A stretch of 64,000 nt of DNA from Nageia nagi (GCA_050084985.1 JBITNC010000002.1:3162001-3226000); one strand, 5' to 3'. Shown: positions 37,326-49,407, counted from the first letter of the stretch. Notes: generated from the letters alone by a model not told the origin. A program made the numbers and translations.

Positions 37326-39330
37326 GAATGAAAACTGAAGAACCACTCTTAGAAGTAGATGATGCTCCTAACTGATGAGCTTGAGCTCCCTGTAAAGAAG
37401 AACGAGCCTCATCTCTCTCTTGTCTATACCTATCTCGCTCAGCCCTATACCTGTACATGCACAAGTTAGCCTATGCCAACTGGTATCTCAGCTCATAAAT
37501 ATCTCCTAGCAAAGTATCAATGCTAGGAACCTGTGTAGTAGGAGCCTCCTCAACTCCGCGTGCAACCTTTGGGGTAACTCCCTCCTCACCTACACCCATA
37601 GCCTCCTCCTCAGGAGCTAACTCCTTAGGAGCATCTACCATGACCTCCTTGTTGGTAGCCTCCTCTCCTGCAGCCTCCGCTCCTGTAAGCTCCTCACTTA
37701 CCTCTCCCTCTTCTACTATCGCACCCAACTCCTCAACAACATCGACACGTTGATGAATGCATCGACCCTCCAATCTACCCTCTAGGCCATCATCTCCCTC
37801 CTCCCACCAGGCCCTAAATGCCTCAGACACCCCGACATCATCCTCCCCGATATCACCCTCCAAGGATCCCTCCTCCTGAGTAGGATCAGGCTCTGCATAA
37901 ACCAACGGCTATACACCATCTGTTGAGATAGTGCCCTCACGCTGATATGGCATTGATGGTGCAAGCACATCCTGAACTAAGTCGAACTGATGGTGCACTC
38001 TCTCAAAATGAAAATACTCCAAAAAATCTACTCGATGACCACTCAAAACACATGGCTATTGAATACCAGTAAGCTCAGCTGCAAGCTCTCCCCAGATGGG
38101 ATACAAATGATAAGGTTTGAATCTCACTTGATCTGGAATCAAGTGACTAATCAGGTGGCGATAATAACTCACATCTCAACGAACTCCATCTGATGGGCAA
38201 ATATAAAAATCATCATGCCATCTGACTATGCCAGCCTCGTAATCTAAGTGGCTACCAAACCCAGGCATCGGTAATCTTGGAGGATGAGCCACAGCTATAT
38301 GCTCATAAGCCCATGCTTGCAAGGTGATAGTAACGGATAAAGAGGCCCTATGCCCCTGAGAATAAAAGAATATCTCTCTGTAAATATGAGCTAATAGTGT
38401 AGGTGCCCAAGCATACACTGTACCATGTTGTATCATATCTGTAATAATGGGTAATAATGACCATGGAAATCTCCCACTGCTAGTATCGGGAGAGCATAAC
38501 ATTGTACTAAACCCATCAAGTATGAAAAATGGATCGCCCCCTGCTGATCCTCCATCCAATACTGGTAGTATCGGATGCCACCTGAGATAATCTCAGAAAG
38601 AATAGTATCAACCCGAGCGGCCCCATATAAATAAGAAATAGCAGGTAAAGCTCCTATTCTATCCACCACAGGAAAAATCCTCTGTCCATGAATGGGGAGT
38701 CTATACAATCTATGTATATCCTCAACTGTGACAATCATCTCCCCTATCGGAAGATGAAAAGTACATGTCATTGCATCTCATCTGTCTAACAATGCAGCCA
38801 ATAAAGGATACTCCCAATGAATGCGACCCATGTGTGGACCCACTCCAAAACCAATTGACTTGAAAAAAGTATGATCAGCTGGACCTAGAAAATCTCTACC
38901 CTCCTATAGAATCGAGGGATATCTACCTCGAGGCTCAAAGACATCTCGAACCTGTGTAATGTTAAAAGGTTCAGCTCAAAAAAAAAAATGACATTTTCAT
39001 ACTAAAACATCGACATTTCTAATTTGTAACACTCATTCGTCAGCGTTCGCATTCCAAACATCGGCGATTCTATCATCCATTCGGCCTAGGTCGACGACTA
39101 CGGCCGAATTATAAAAAATTTTACAAAAAATAGAAATAAAAGCCTAATCTACAAATTTTATCCAATAGAAATAATCAAAATAACTTCTAAACATCATTCA
39201 CGGTTTAATTTTGAAATTAAACGATTAAATTACAAATTATAAATAAAAAATAAAAAATAAAATTATTTCAAAACCCTACCTCTTCCCGGATAGGTCGAGA
39301 ACATCCAATGGAGCGTCTATGTGGAGGCAT
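37325..39330 (-). pseudogene. Antisense plant mobile domain (PMD) gene carried by the element
   Basis: On the minus strand, ATG at 39330 opens a 17-codon exon (39330-39280) starting MPPHRRSIG, ending at donor GTAGGG. An acceptor ACACAG lies before 38951, both phase 0, giving a 328-bp intron. Exon 2 then reads RDVFEPRGRY, FLGPADHTFF, HWEYPLLAALLDR, CTFHLPIGEMIVTVEDIHRL, GRFPWSLLPIITDM, LQAWAYEHIAVAHPPRLP, WHDDFYICP and VHHQFDLVQDV: the plant mobile domain (MAIN/MAIL1-related, PF10536-type) in correct order. An acidic Glu-rich tail follows (about 37905-37470), then a basic RYRAERDRYRQERDEARSS segment. Damage: TAG near 38894, TGA near 38783 (TGG-type), one frameshift near 38540, TAG stops near 38175 and 38056, and others. 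It is clearly more GC-rich than the surrounding element. PMD proteins act in gene silencing in plants; the role inside retroelements is unknown. Confidence 0.85.
38952..39279 (-). other. Predicted intron of the antisense PMD gene
   Basis: Minus-strand donor GAAGAG|GTAGGG at 39279 and acceptor ACACAG|GTTCG ending at 38952. Very AT-rich body and a pyrimidine run, as in plant introns; removing it joins the ATG exon to the PMD frame without a shift. In-frame reading through the intron would hit stops. No transcript evidence is available. Confidence 0.6.
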
Positions 39331-39335
39331 GGTGA

Positions 39336-40016
39336 TTGTAACGAATATCAATGGCTAGAAATCAATGAAATCGGAATGGAAATTGGTTCTGGTAGATAAT
39401 GAAAGTGATAGCTAAAAAAGAAATGAATAAGAAAAATTTAAAACTTTTTCTTTTTTATCCAATGGAGAAACACCGACGACTGGAGGACGGACGTCGACGA
39501 CCGCCACTAAACATCGATGATTAGAAGTGAAACGCTGCGTTTGTGAATAGTCATGAGAATATTAAAAATTTCTCAAAAATAACCTTAAATTGGTCAAGAA
39601 AATTAAAAAATGATAAAATGTGATGTATCATTGTTACAGGAGATCATCTTGAAACCCCGTTGTCGGGACAAAGGACAACACCATCAAACTCATATACTAA
39701 AGAAAACTTATACGGTGCATGTGTGCTTAGACATGCAAAATGACATAATAGAAATGTCATGCAACTATCACACAAGCTCAACACATTGTCATACCGAAAA
39801 CAGTCACTTCTAAAGTATATTCAAATTTGTTTTCAAAACTACATCAAATGTTAAAAGAAAACACATTTTATCATAATTTGATAAATCAAAATTTTGATTC
39901 ATCTAAGAAATTGAGTCAAAACTTATATCATAAAAAAGCAACAACAAATAATCAAGCGACAAAGCTTCTCATTCTATATTTTTGAAATCATCAACCGCAT
40001 TTTCGGTTGATAATTC
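39336..40016 (+). other. Untranslated stretch before the polypurine tract
   Basis: No sense-strand gene seen. Contains part of the upstream region of the antisense PMD gene and a CpG-motif cluster at 39470-39535. A short perfect inverted repeat, CAACCGCATTTTCGGTTG (39992-40009), lies about 8 bp before the polypurine tract. Confidence 0.6.
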
Positions 40017-40030
40017 AAAAAGGGGCAAAA
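40017..40030 (+). other. Polypurine tract of the 13.3-kb element
   Basis: AAAAAGGGGCAAAA lies immediately before the 3' LTR (TGTAGACACC), in the place and with the composition expected for the plus-strand primer. Confidence 0.8.
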
Positions 40031-40874
40031 TGTAGACACCTAAAAATGTCCCTTTTTAACTAGTAAACATTGAAATAATCATAACTCTTTGATACAATAT
40101 AAAATAGGTTTAAAAAACCATATTATTGTATAGCTCTCATTGAGTACATGCAAAACGAGTGGTCACATGACCCTTTTTCAGTAAAAATTGGCTATTTGGT
40201 GGTCACTTTAATATTGTTATAAGAACTGAAAACCAATCGCCAACGACCCAAAACAATCATCAGCATTTTAGGATGATCGCCAGCGTCCGCCTAGTAATCG
40301 TCGATGACTCTGTAACAACCGAACATAAACCAAAAATGATAAAATAAAGTTGTAACGTCTCATTCTTCCAAGATGATGTGGATAGAGGGGTCAGTTATGA
40401 CCTACGGTGGCTTTTCACTTCCCCTTACCAGCCTTGGAAAATCTCACCCAAAAATCTATAAATACAAGCCAATACAAAGCAATAGGGACCCTTTTTTTTT
40501 TTGAAGTAGGGTAATGCTGCCAAAATCTTGTGAGCTCATACCTTTTATTATTTTATGCTAGTTTCAATTTAATACATGTCATACATAGATGCTTTGATGT
40601 TATTGTCTTTTGCATGTGTGTAGGATTTATAGGTTGTCCATATCAAGGAGAGAAGCAAGCAAATCAAAAGCAATGAAGATCTAATATCCTCATTTTGGCA
40701 AATGGCATTTGTAAAATTCCCTTCCAAGGGCAAATTGTAGTTTGAGCTGAAAATCAATATCAATTTACAATTACAACATTTCTACCTATTTTATATACTT
40801 TGAAGTTCAGTGAAAATTTAAGAATAATTGTATTTTATGTTATTCTACATTCTAGCTCTATTTTCACTGCAACA
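40031..40874 (+). repeat. 3' LTR of the 13.3-kb element
   Basis: 844 bp, TG...CA ends (TGTAGACACC ... CACTGCAACA), directly after a polypurine tract and directly before the second AGATG target repeat. The TATA-like CTATAAATAC is near 40456. CpG-rich patch at 40235-40324. Confidence 0.95.
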
Positions 40875-40879
40875 AGATG

Positions 40880-42090
40880 GATGTTAAGAGCACCTTATTG
40901 AACAAAGACTTAGAGGAAGAAGTCTACATACAACAACATGAAGGGTTTGTGATTGATCCAAGCAAAGGAAAAATGTATAGATAAATCAAGTCTTTGTATA
41001 GCTTGAAACATGCTCCAAGAGCCTAGTGTACTAAAATTGATGAGCACTTGCTACAATATGACTTCATGAATAAGAGTATGTATTTTCCTAACCTCTACCT
41101 TTGAAAACATGGGGGGGAGAATTATCATTGTTGTAGTATATATAAATGATCTAGCTATCATAGGAAAAATTGAGGAGTTGATCAAATCTTACAAAGATGA
41201 CCTTAAAAGATCATTCAACATGACTAACCTTGGTTTAATTCACTATTATCTTGGATTTAAGGTATGAAAAATGCATACTCGAATATTTATTTCACAAATG
41301 AAGTACACTAAGAGTTTGTTGGAGAAATTTAGGATGATAAATTGCCAACCGATATACACACCAATTGAACTTGGTTTATATTTGTTACTCCATGATTTTT
41401 CTACATCAGTAAATGCAAATCTCTACCATCAGTTTAGTAGAGGGTTAATTTACCTAGCATACACTAAGATGAATATTTGTTATGTTGTTAGCTATCTTTC
41501 ACGATTCATGCATGAACCAAATAAGGCCCATTGGACTACGAAAAAATGTATTCTAAGATACATTCATGATATTGATAATTATGGCCTGGAGTACAAGAAG
41601 AATGACAAGTTCATCTTGACTTGATATAGGGATGCAGATTATAGAGAATCCTTAGATGATAGGAGATAGATGATAGGATATGTGTTCTTCCTTGGATCTG
41701 AATTGATTTCATGGGCTAGAAAGAAGCAAAGCAACATATCCAATTCTAGCATAGAGTTAGAATACCATGTTGCAACTAATGTTATTTATGTAGCAATATA
41801 GTTACTCATATTTTGATAGACATTGAAATTTCATAAAAATATCTAACAGTTCTACACTACAATAATCAAAGGGTACTAAAGATGGTTACTAATCTTATTT
41901 TCCATGAGCGTATCAAACACATTGAGATAGGGGTGCATTTCATTCATGACCATGTTTCAATGTACAACATTCAATTTTGCTCCATTTTCACAAAAGAGTA
42001 AATTGTATATTTCTTCACTAAATCTCTTATCAATAGAAAGTTTGATTACTTTCACAGCTTCCTCTCATGTTATTTGAAGACTAATGTATT
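40880..42090 (+). mobile_element. Decayed Ty1/copia element, copy B, right part
   Basis: Counterpart of 2877-4080: rest of RT (MDVKSTLLNKDLEEEVYIQQ), then RNase H (open 41271-41624, KYTKSLLEKFRM, and the ERIKHIEIGVHF end near 41910). Copy B has an extra 12 nt near 41660, a local duplication of GATAGGAGATAG-type sequence, compared with copy A near 3660. Confidence 0.9.
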
Positions 42091-43030
42091 ATGGGGGTTC
42101 TTAGAAATAATACATAAATTTGTATATTAAATACATTAGGTATTTGCATTAAATATATAAATGATAAATGCATTAGTATTTACACTAATGTATAATAATA
42201 AATCTAGGGTTTAATATGGTGGTCATTCAAATCTGTTATTTATACAAGAATGTAAGTCTCGATACTTAGTGTATTTATTCATACTCTCATTAATATAATG
42301 TTAATTCTCTTGGGTCATTTATAATATTTTCAAAAGGATTTTCTTAAAAAAATATTAGTCGAGTTTGGTGGCAAAGAATAAAAAGAGTTGGGTTTACAAA
42401 AAGCTAGAGTTTTTTTTAAAGAATAAATAATTAGGTTCAATAAAAATGTTACAAAATAAATATAATATATTTATACATAATTATTCAATACTACATTTTA
42501 ACGATTTTGTGTCATACCATACATCATAAAATTGTATGCTGATGTCATTATGCAAGATGCATCATTGTTTGGCATGTCTATGTCATTCTATATAAAACTA
42601 TTTTTTTACACCTCAGTTGATGCATCTACTAAGGCGTAAATGGGTGCATCAGTTGACGTATTTGATTGCATCAAGTGATACATGGAATAGAAAAAAAGGC
42701 GTAGATCATTCACACAGATCATGGCATGATCTGCTATTGATCATCAATGCATTTCCTTGATCAACGATGGATTTTTAATAGCAAGTATGATATCATTGAT
42801 GAGTAAATGAAGGAGCTTGCCATTTTGAAGGGCATTTTTAATGCTATAGGTCTACATTTTTAGTGATACAAGTCTACAGGAGCTAAAGACATGTTGAAGA
42901 ACATAGATAGTAGTTTGTATCTACATTTTATGGTAAGCAAAATGTGCATTGCATGCTTTAGTCGCCTATGAAGTTTCATAGAGGTTAATAAAGTTTGGTG
43001 GATTCCCATGAAGTTTTTAACTATATGATT

Positions 43031-43355
43031 GAAAGACACATCTTCTTATGGAATATGATAATTTTAAGTTATCAAAGACATGGCTTTCCTCAACAGGCAT
43101 TGAAACTATTTCACCAAATGTAATAAACACTAGTAGTAGTCCAACCAAATGAATTCACCTTTCCCAGCATCCTGAAATCGTGCACCAACCTAAGAGATTT
43201 GTAAAAGGATTTATACATACATAAAAGACTCTTTAAAATTAATTTTTTATCGAATGTTGTGGTTGTGAGTGCCCTATTAGACATATATACAAAATGTGGA
43301 AGCGTAGATAAGACATGCAAATTATTTGACAAGATGCATGATGCAAATAAGAAAT
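43031..43355 (+). pseudogene. PLS-type PPR protein fragment, copy B
   Basis: Near-identical to 5018-5342, with the same in-frame stops in the same places (QQALKLFHQM, VQPNEFTFPSILKSC, LLDIYTKCGSV, CKLFDKMHDAN). The shared stops show that the fragment was already dead before the segment duplicated. Confidence 0.8.
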
Positions 43356-43844
43356 CTTTCTCATTCGTGTAATTTTGATGCTATAAATGATGCTTTATAT
43401 GTCATGTATAATGTTAATTATTTAACGCTCAAAATATCGATATACGATGCAAGGAATGATGTTATAATTGATGCAAAAAATGACATTCTATTTGACAGTA
43501 CCCTTAGCATCAATTTATACAATTTATAAATAAAAAAATATTGTGGATTGACACATGGTATGATGCAAAATTGCTAAAATGTAGTAGTGATTCTTATCTA
43601 TAAAAGAAAAATAGATTTATAGTAATATCCAAGATGAGAGATGTAAAGAAGACTTATTTAAATGTTGAAGGATTAAAAGGCTATTGGCATATAGCTTATG
43701 ATCTCATAAGATAAATAATAGTTGCAATTAGATTATATATTTGGATAATTTTGATTTCAAATGATATTACAAATGATGCATAAATATTTTGGAGTGATTA
43801 ATTTAATTGGGAAGGTTACCAGGTATATAGACCATAACGCTCAT

Positions 43845-43943
43845 ATTTTGGGATGTTAATGCTAGATTATTGGGCATTTTGGGATAGTGTACCAAAATAT
43901 TAGATATTTTGGGATGGTACACTAGAACATTGGGCATTTTAGC
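43845..43943 (+). repeat. About 30-bp tandem repeat, copy B
   Basis: Counterpart of 5832-5930, same unit number with a few substitutions. Confidence 0.65.
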
Positions 43944-45951
43944 AATTGATCATTATTGATTAAATAGCTTCTAAGATGTACGATTTCACCCTTTTTATTA
44001 AATGTATGACTAAGGGGGTAGATGACCTAGCTTGATTACTATATTGTGATGATGGAAGGGGGTTGTAGATGATTTTGTATAATAAGTATCCTCTTCTCTT
44101 TCTATCTTTAAATGAGCATTTGGGAGCAGCTTATATAGACTTTACAAATCTAATTTTGGTCTCACCCAGGTGGAGCCATCTAAAATAATATGCAAATAAG
44201 ATAATGGTAAACTAGAAGATATCAGTTAAGTTTTCTTAGAATAACCCAAAACACCCAAATAAAATCATTTTATATAGTTAAGATGCAATTTTAAGTGTCT
44301 ACACAAACCATGGTGAATGGAGATAATCTAAATTCAAGAAAAGAAGATGATGTTGGAAGATATTTCTAACTAAGAGGAAATTTGAAGCAAAGGAAAGCAA
44401 ACAAGAGTATGATGGAGAAATGAAGAAATAAAATCCAAGTGGCCATGTATGCATAAAAGTCAAAGAGTAATTAAAGGTCAAGAGCTAGTTCATTGAAGAT
44501 ATGAAAAGGGAATCAAAGGAAATAAGAAAGATAAATTCTAATTGTTTGAAGAATGTGAAAATTATGAAGAATTTGTTCATGATTATAGATTTGAAGTAAA
44601 GAAGATCATTCATGGATTATATGATATAAGAGATAGGAAAAGGTGAATGATAAATATTAATGCAAATAAATGCAAGCATGGTGTGGTTTTCTTATATAAA
44701 GGTTTATGGAATGAATTCATGTAAGAAGAGCTTATGTGGATAAGGTGTTATAAACATAATTAAGTTGAAAATAGCTTGAAGATCAATAATAAAAGACGCA
44801 ATGATGAAGATGTAGGGGATTCTCAATATTATTTTGCAATCATAAAGAACTATATTAATTAAACAAAAAACTAAATACATACATATAGATGAAATCATAT
44901 AGCTTAGAATCTTAGAAGAGAAAATGATGACAAACCAAACAAGAAGAAGGTAAGCATAATATTTCAATATTGATAAACATAACACCTATATAACATGAAT
45001 TCTTCCTACATAGTGAACCTACATGTGATTGGTATCAATTTTCATATACTAATTAGCAATATTTTTTCTTAATGACTTGAAGGTCTATCTTCTAAATTGT
45101 AATGTTTTAATTAAATTCATTAAATTTTATTAAGTAAAAATAAAAAATAAAAATAAAATTTGAAAGTTCGATTTTTTTTTTCAATTTTATGTTTTTGAGG
45201 CCACCTAGAAAATAAAAATTCATAATCTTAAAGAAATCGAATTATCTCTAAGCATTCTTATCATATATGTTAATTAGTAATTATTTTTATTAAAAATAAT
45301 ATTGATCTGATATATACTCTTTATTAAAAATAATTATCTCTTTCTTACTTACTTCCTCGATTACTCTCTTTCTTTCTTTCTTTCAAATAAAAGATATATA
45401 AAGCAACTGGTTACATATGATTGATTCCTTACAATACGTTAAGCTACATGATTTATATATCTCCATCTATAAAATTCGAATCGTGATTCTTCCCACAGGT
45501 CAGTCAAAACAAGAAATTTTGAAAGAATCCATGATAAACCTTGTTCTATCCAAATTGGAATTCAAATTATTCTAACACTCAAATTTCAAAGTTTGTATTG
45601 TTCCTTGATTTATGCATGGCTCATTTAACGATTCAAACTGCAAGGTCGGGACTTGGGTTTAATGGCCCGTCGTCAATCCAAGATTAGCAATGCTAAATAT
45701 ATTTCTAATCAGCCAACGAAATTTCAGGGCTTTGTGGGTGGAAAATTCCCCATCGATATCTGCTAGCACGGATGGCTAACCATGAAATCAAGAAAAGAGT
45801 AATTTGGATAAGATTTGTAATGGTGAGATTATTACAAGCATAGTTTAATTGGATGAAGCATAATTTTGGAATTAGAAGTTGTATAGTTTTCTGGTCCCCT
45901 GTAATTTGCAATATGGCAATGATGTTTATCCTCAACGATTGGATCCTTGGC
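43944..45951. other. AT-rich gene-free stretch, copy B
   Basis: Counterpart of 5931-7985. Two length differences stand out: a shorter A-rich tract near 45135 and a shorter CTTA/CTTT tract near 45345-45385. No gene recognised. Confidence 0.6.
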
Positions 45952-45964
45952 TATATATATAAAA
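45952..45964 (+). promoter_or_regulatory. Candidate TATA box of GH3 copy B
   Basis: TATATATATAAAA, 52 bp upstream of the ATG at 46017, same as in copy A. Confidence 0.6.
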
Positions 45965-46016
45965 GAGACTTTAAGCTAAATCAACCATAAGTCTCATCCA
46001 ATTTGTCAAAGAAGTC

Positions 46017-49000
46017 ATGGAAACCAAATTGAAGCTTAGATGGGAGAATTTGATGCTGTTGTTGTTTATTACGTTTGAGTTTTCATGGAAGTTGGGAGGG
46101 GCAGAGTATGTTCGATACAAGGATCCATCCCAGCCCACAAATGTTCGTGTGGAGGACTTGTTGGCTCGGATGACATTGGAAGAGAAGGTTGGACAGATGG
46201 CTCAGATTGAAAGAAATGTGTCTTCTGCTGAAGTGATCAAACAATACAATATTGGTAAGGTTAATCAAATCAAATCACTTCAGTTTATGACATTTGTCTG
46301 TTTCACTACTTTTTGGCTTTTTAGGCCTCAGATCAAACGAAACAGCGTCAATAATGTTAATAAAATCAATTCTGTTAATGGCATTTTTTTGTTTAGCATC
46401 TCTACTTCGATTACTGAACATAACAGCAGGGGGACTTTTGCGTTGTTTTGGTGATGATACTTGAATGTAATTGGTGGATCGTGTTTGTTTTTTTGTGATT
46501 CAGGGAGTGTACTTAGTGGAGGAGGAAGTGCACCTTCTCCTAGAGCATCCCCAGAAGCTTGGATCAATATGATCAATGAGTTTCAGAAGGGTGCCATGTC
46601 AACTCGACTTCAGATCCCATTAATATATGGTATTGATGCTGTTCATGGTCAGAACAATGTTTATGGAGCTACCATGTTCCCTCACAACATAGGACTTGGA
46701 GCAACCAGGCATGTAGAGCTCACTAAGCTAGTACACCACCCTTTTTTTATTTATTTATTTATTGTGTAAGGTGTCTGATGATACGTGAGAAAGCGGAAGG
46801 TGGTACATTCTAGTTAAAGGTTTAAAATTGACTTTGATCACTTGATAAGAGATGATATGAATTTTCACATATTTGGATTTACTTGTTACATGATTGATCG
46901 ACTCTTTGTCCAATTTTAGGATGATTTCTCCAAGCTTTGAATGTCGTCCTTTAAAATTTCATGCCCCAGGTTGCCACTACAAATGCCTCTGAAAATCCTA
47001 TAGGGAGGGCTAATGATTGCACATTTGTCTTGCAGAGATCCTGATCTGGTGAGGAAAATTGGTGAAGCCACAGCTTTGGAAGTTCGAGCTACTGGCATTC
47101 CATGGGCCTTTGGTCCATGTGTTGCTGTAAGTATCTAGATTATTTGGATTTGTGTATGTTATAAATTGAAGCTGTTATGATCTTAAAAGTTCTTTTGGAT
47201 CATGTGAGCAGGTCTGCAGAGACCCTCGATGGGGCCGATGCTATGAGAGCTACAGTGAGGATCCAACTGTTGTGAAAGCCATGACAGATATTATTTATGG
47301 TCTTCAGGGAAAGCCTCCTGCTAAATTTAAAAAAGGTGTCCCCTATGTAGGAGGAGGGTAAGATCGTCTTTAATCTTAATTGCTCCACTACTTGATGTAG
47401 CAACTTGATTGGTTTTGGCTTCCATAGACTTCAAATTTAATATTGAAAGAGGAAGTTGAAAATCTCCAAGTAATCATTTATGCTGCATTCTTTGTCTTTC
47501 AAAAAAAGATTTTAATTGATTTCCAATTTATAATGCATGTATCAGGACAAAAGTTGCTTCTTGTGCTAAACACTTTGTGGGTGATGGGGGTACAGTCAAT
47601 GGTATCGATGAAAACAATACTGTCACCAGCTACGAAGGACTAGTTCGTATCCACATGACTCCCTACTTCGATAGTATTTACAAAGGTGTCTCCTCTATCA
47701 TGATTTCATATTCCAGCTGGAATGGAAAGAAGATGCATGCCAACCGGTATCTTATTTCGGATGTTCTCAAGAATCGACTACGCTTCAAGGTATGTGTTGT
47801 AATTTTCATGTTCAATCTTAGAAACTTGGATATTTTTGTGTCCCATCTTGGTACTTTTTTTATCCTTTTCCATAATTCATTCAATATATGTATGTTTTGA
47901 GAATAACAACTTTTCATGATGGCATTGGTTGGTTTTAGGGTTTGGTTGTTTCAGATTGGGAAGGACTTGACAGAATAACTAGTCCACCTGCTGCTAATTA
48001 TTCTCTGTCAGTCCTGGAAGGTATAGGAGCAGGAATCGACATGGTAATGCGCTTTTGAATTCACGGTTTTTGTCATTTTACAAACTATTATTGAAATTTT
48101 ATTAACAGCCTTTAACGAAACCACCTTAATTACCATAAGCATATATTAATTCATAACAACCTACTTAATATTACAGCAATGAAATTCACACCTCTTCCTT
48201 TGCAAATCTGTTTTTCAGGTAGATATTCCCTATAATTATAAAAGTTTCATCGATGATCTGATTTCACTTGTCAAGGGTGGTGCAATCTCCACTGACAGAA
48301 TAAATGATGCTGTGAGGAGAATCTTAAGATTGAAATTTGATGTAGGGCTCTTCGAAAAACCTCTAGCAGACTCAAGTCTATCCAAACATCTTGGCAGCAA
48401 GGTGGAGTGTGTTAATTTTCTATTCATCCAGAATTTCTAAATGATAACAGTTAAAGTCATTTTGATTTTTGCATACATATTCTTTTAGCATATTGTCTTC
48501 CATCAAAATCGTTATATTGTAAAGAAAGCAAGCATCTGTTATTGATGGAGTGATTATTATACATGAGATACATGAACTTTATTATGCTCTCTAATAATAT
48601 CTTCTGGGATAACAGAAGCACAGAGAATTGGCGAGAGAAGCTGTTAGGAAGTCTCTTGTGCTCTTGAAAAATGGAAAGACAGAAAGGGATCCTTTGCTTC
48701 CTTTAGATAAGAATGTTCCCAAGATTCTTGTCGCAGGGAGCCATGCAGACAATCTTGGATACCAGTGTGGAGGATGGACAATTACATGGCAAGGTTTAAG
48801 TGGTCAATCAACCAAAGGTGAGTCCTGCTATTCTAGCATTGTTGGCAATTCATAAAATAATCGATTCAATAAATTACCCCTTCATTACATTGCCGTGAAT
48901 TGTACAGGAACTACAATGCTCACAGCGATCAAATCGGCTGTTAGTCCCTCCACCGAGGTTGTCTATGAAGAAAATCCAAATGCAAGTTATGTTGAAGAAA

Positions 49001-49407
49001 AAGGCTTCTCATATGCTATTGTGGTTGTGGGTGAACCACCTTATGCAGAAACTAACGGGGATAATACAAACCTGACAATTCCTTTAAATGGAGGCGACAC
49101 CATAAAAAATGTTTGTGGTTCCCTGAAATGCCTTGTAATCTTGGTATCTGGCAGACCACTTGTTATTGAGCCATACATGCCACTTATGGATGCCTTTGTT
49201 GCGGCATGGCTTCCTGGTACTGAGGGCCAAGGTGTGGCTGATGTGATTTTTGGAGATTATGGTTTTGAAGGAAAGTTACCAAGGACATGGTTCAAGAGGG
49301 TTGAGCAACTGCCCATGAATACTGGGGATAAGAACTATGATCCCCTGTTTCCATTTGGTTTCGGACTGGCAACAATAGCAAAAGAGCCAAAGCCAGTAGA
49401 TTCATGA
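46017..49407 (+). CDS. GH3 beta-glucan exohydrolase / beta-glucosidase, copy B, intact
   Basis: Nine exons join to 1,914 nt (637 residues): 46017-46254, 46504-46708, 47036-47126, 47212-47357, 47546-47789, 47939-48043, 48219-48401, 48616-48817, 48908-49407. All junctions keep frame; intron 2 uses a GC donor, the rest GT-AG. A hydrophobic N-terminus (residues about 12-28) suggests secretion to the cell wall. GH3 barrel: IDAVHGQNN (124-131, substrate-binding Asp124), [11 protein letters not shown] (180-190, disulfide pair in barley ExoI), KHFVGDGG near 236, nucleophile Asp314 in VVSDW. Second domain: CGGWTITW (455-462) and acid/base Glu519 in GEPPYAE. By analogy with barley ExoI it would remove glucose from beta-glucans and oligoglucosides during wall turnover. 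Exact substrate unknown. Residue 19 is Thr here, Ala in copy A. Confidence 0.93.

Larger units (their letters stand above)
27590..40874 (+). mobile_element. 13.3-kb Tat-lineage Ty3/gypsy element with antisense PMD gene
   Basis: Inserted in the RT of the copy B copia relic. The direct repeat AGATG flanks it (27585-27589 and 40875-40879), and copy A shows the empty site with a single AGATG near 2876. Order: 5' LTR, 1.9-kb leader, gag, protease, G-patch-like region, RT, second RNase H, integrase, antisense PMD gene, polypurine tract, 3' LTR. RT before integrase and archaeal-type RNase H place it in the Tat lineage of Ty3/gypsy. Genes carry scattered stops (many explicable as C-to-T changes at CAA/CAG or TGG codons) and a few frameshifts, so this copy is not autonomous. 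Confidence 0.93.

Noticed and set aside
37520-37753. Plus-strand Ser/Ala/Thr-rich ORF
   Set aside because: Shadow of the acidic tail of the antisense PMD frame, which is supported by the domain upstream of it.
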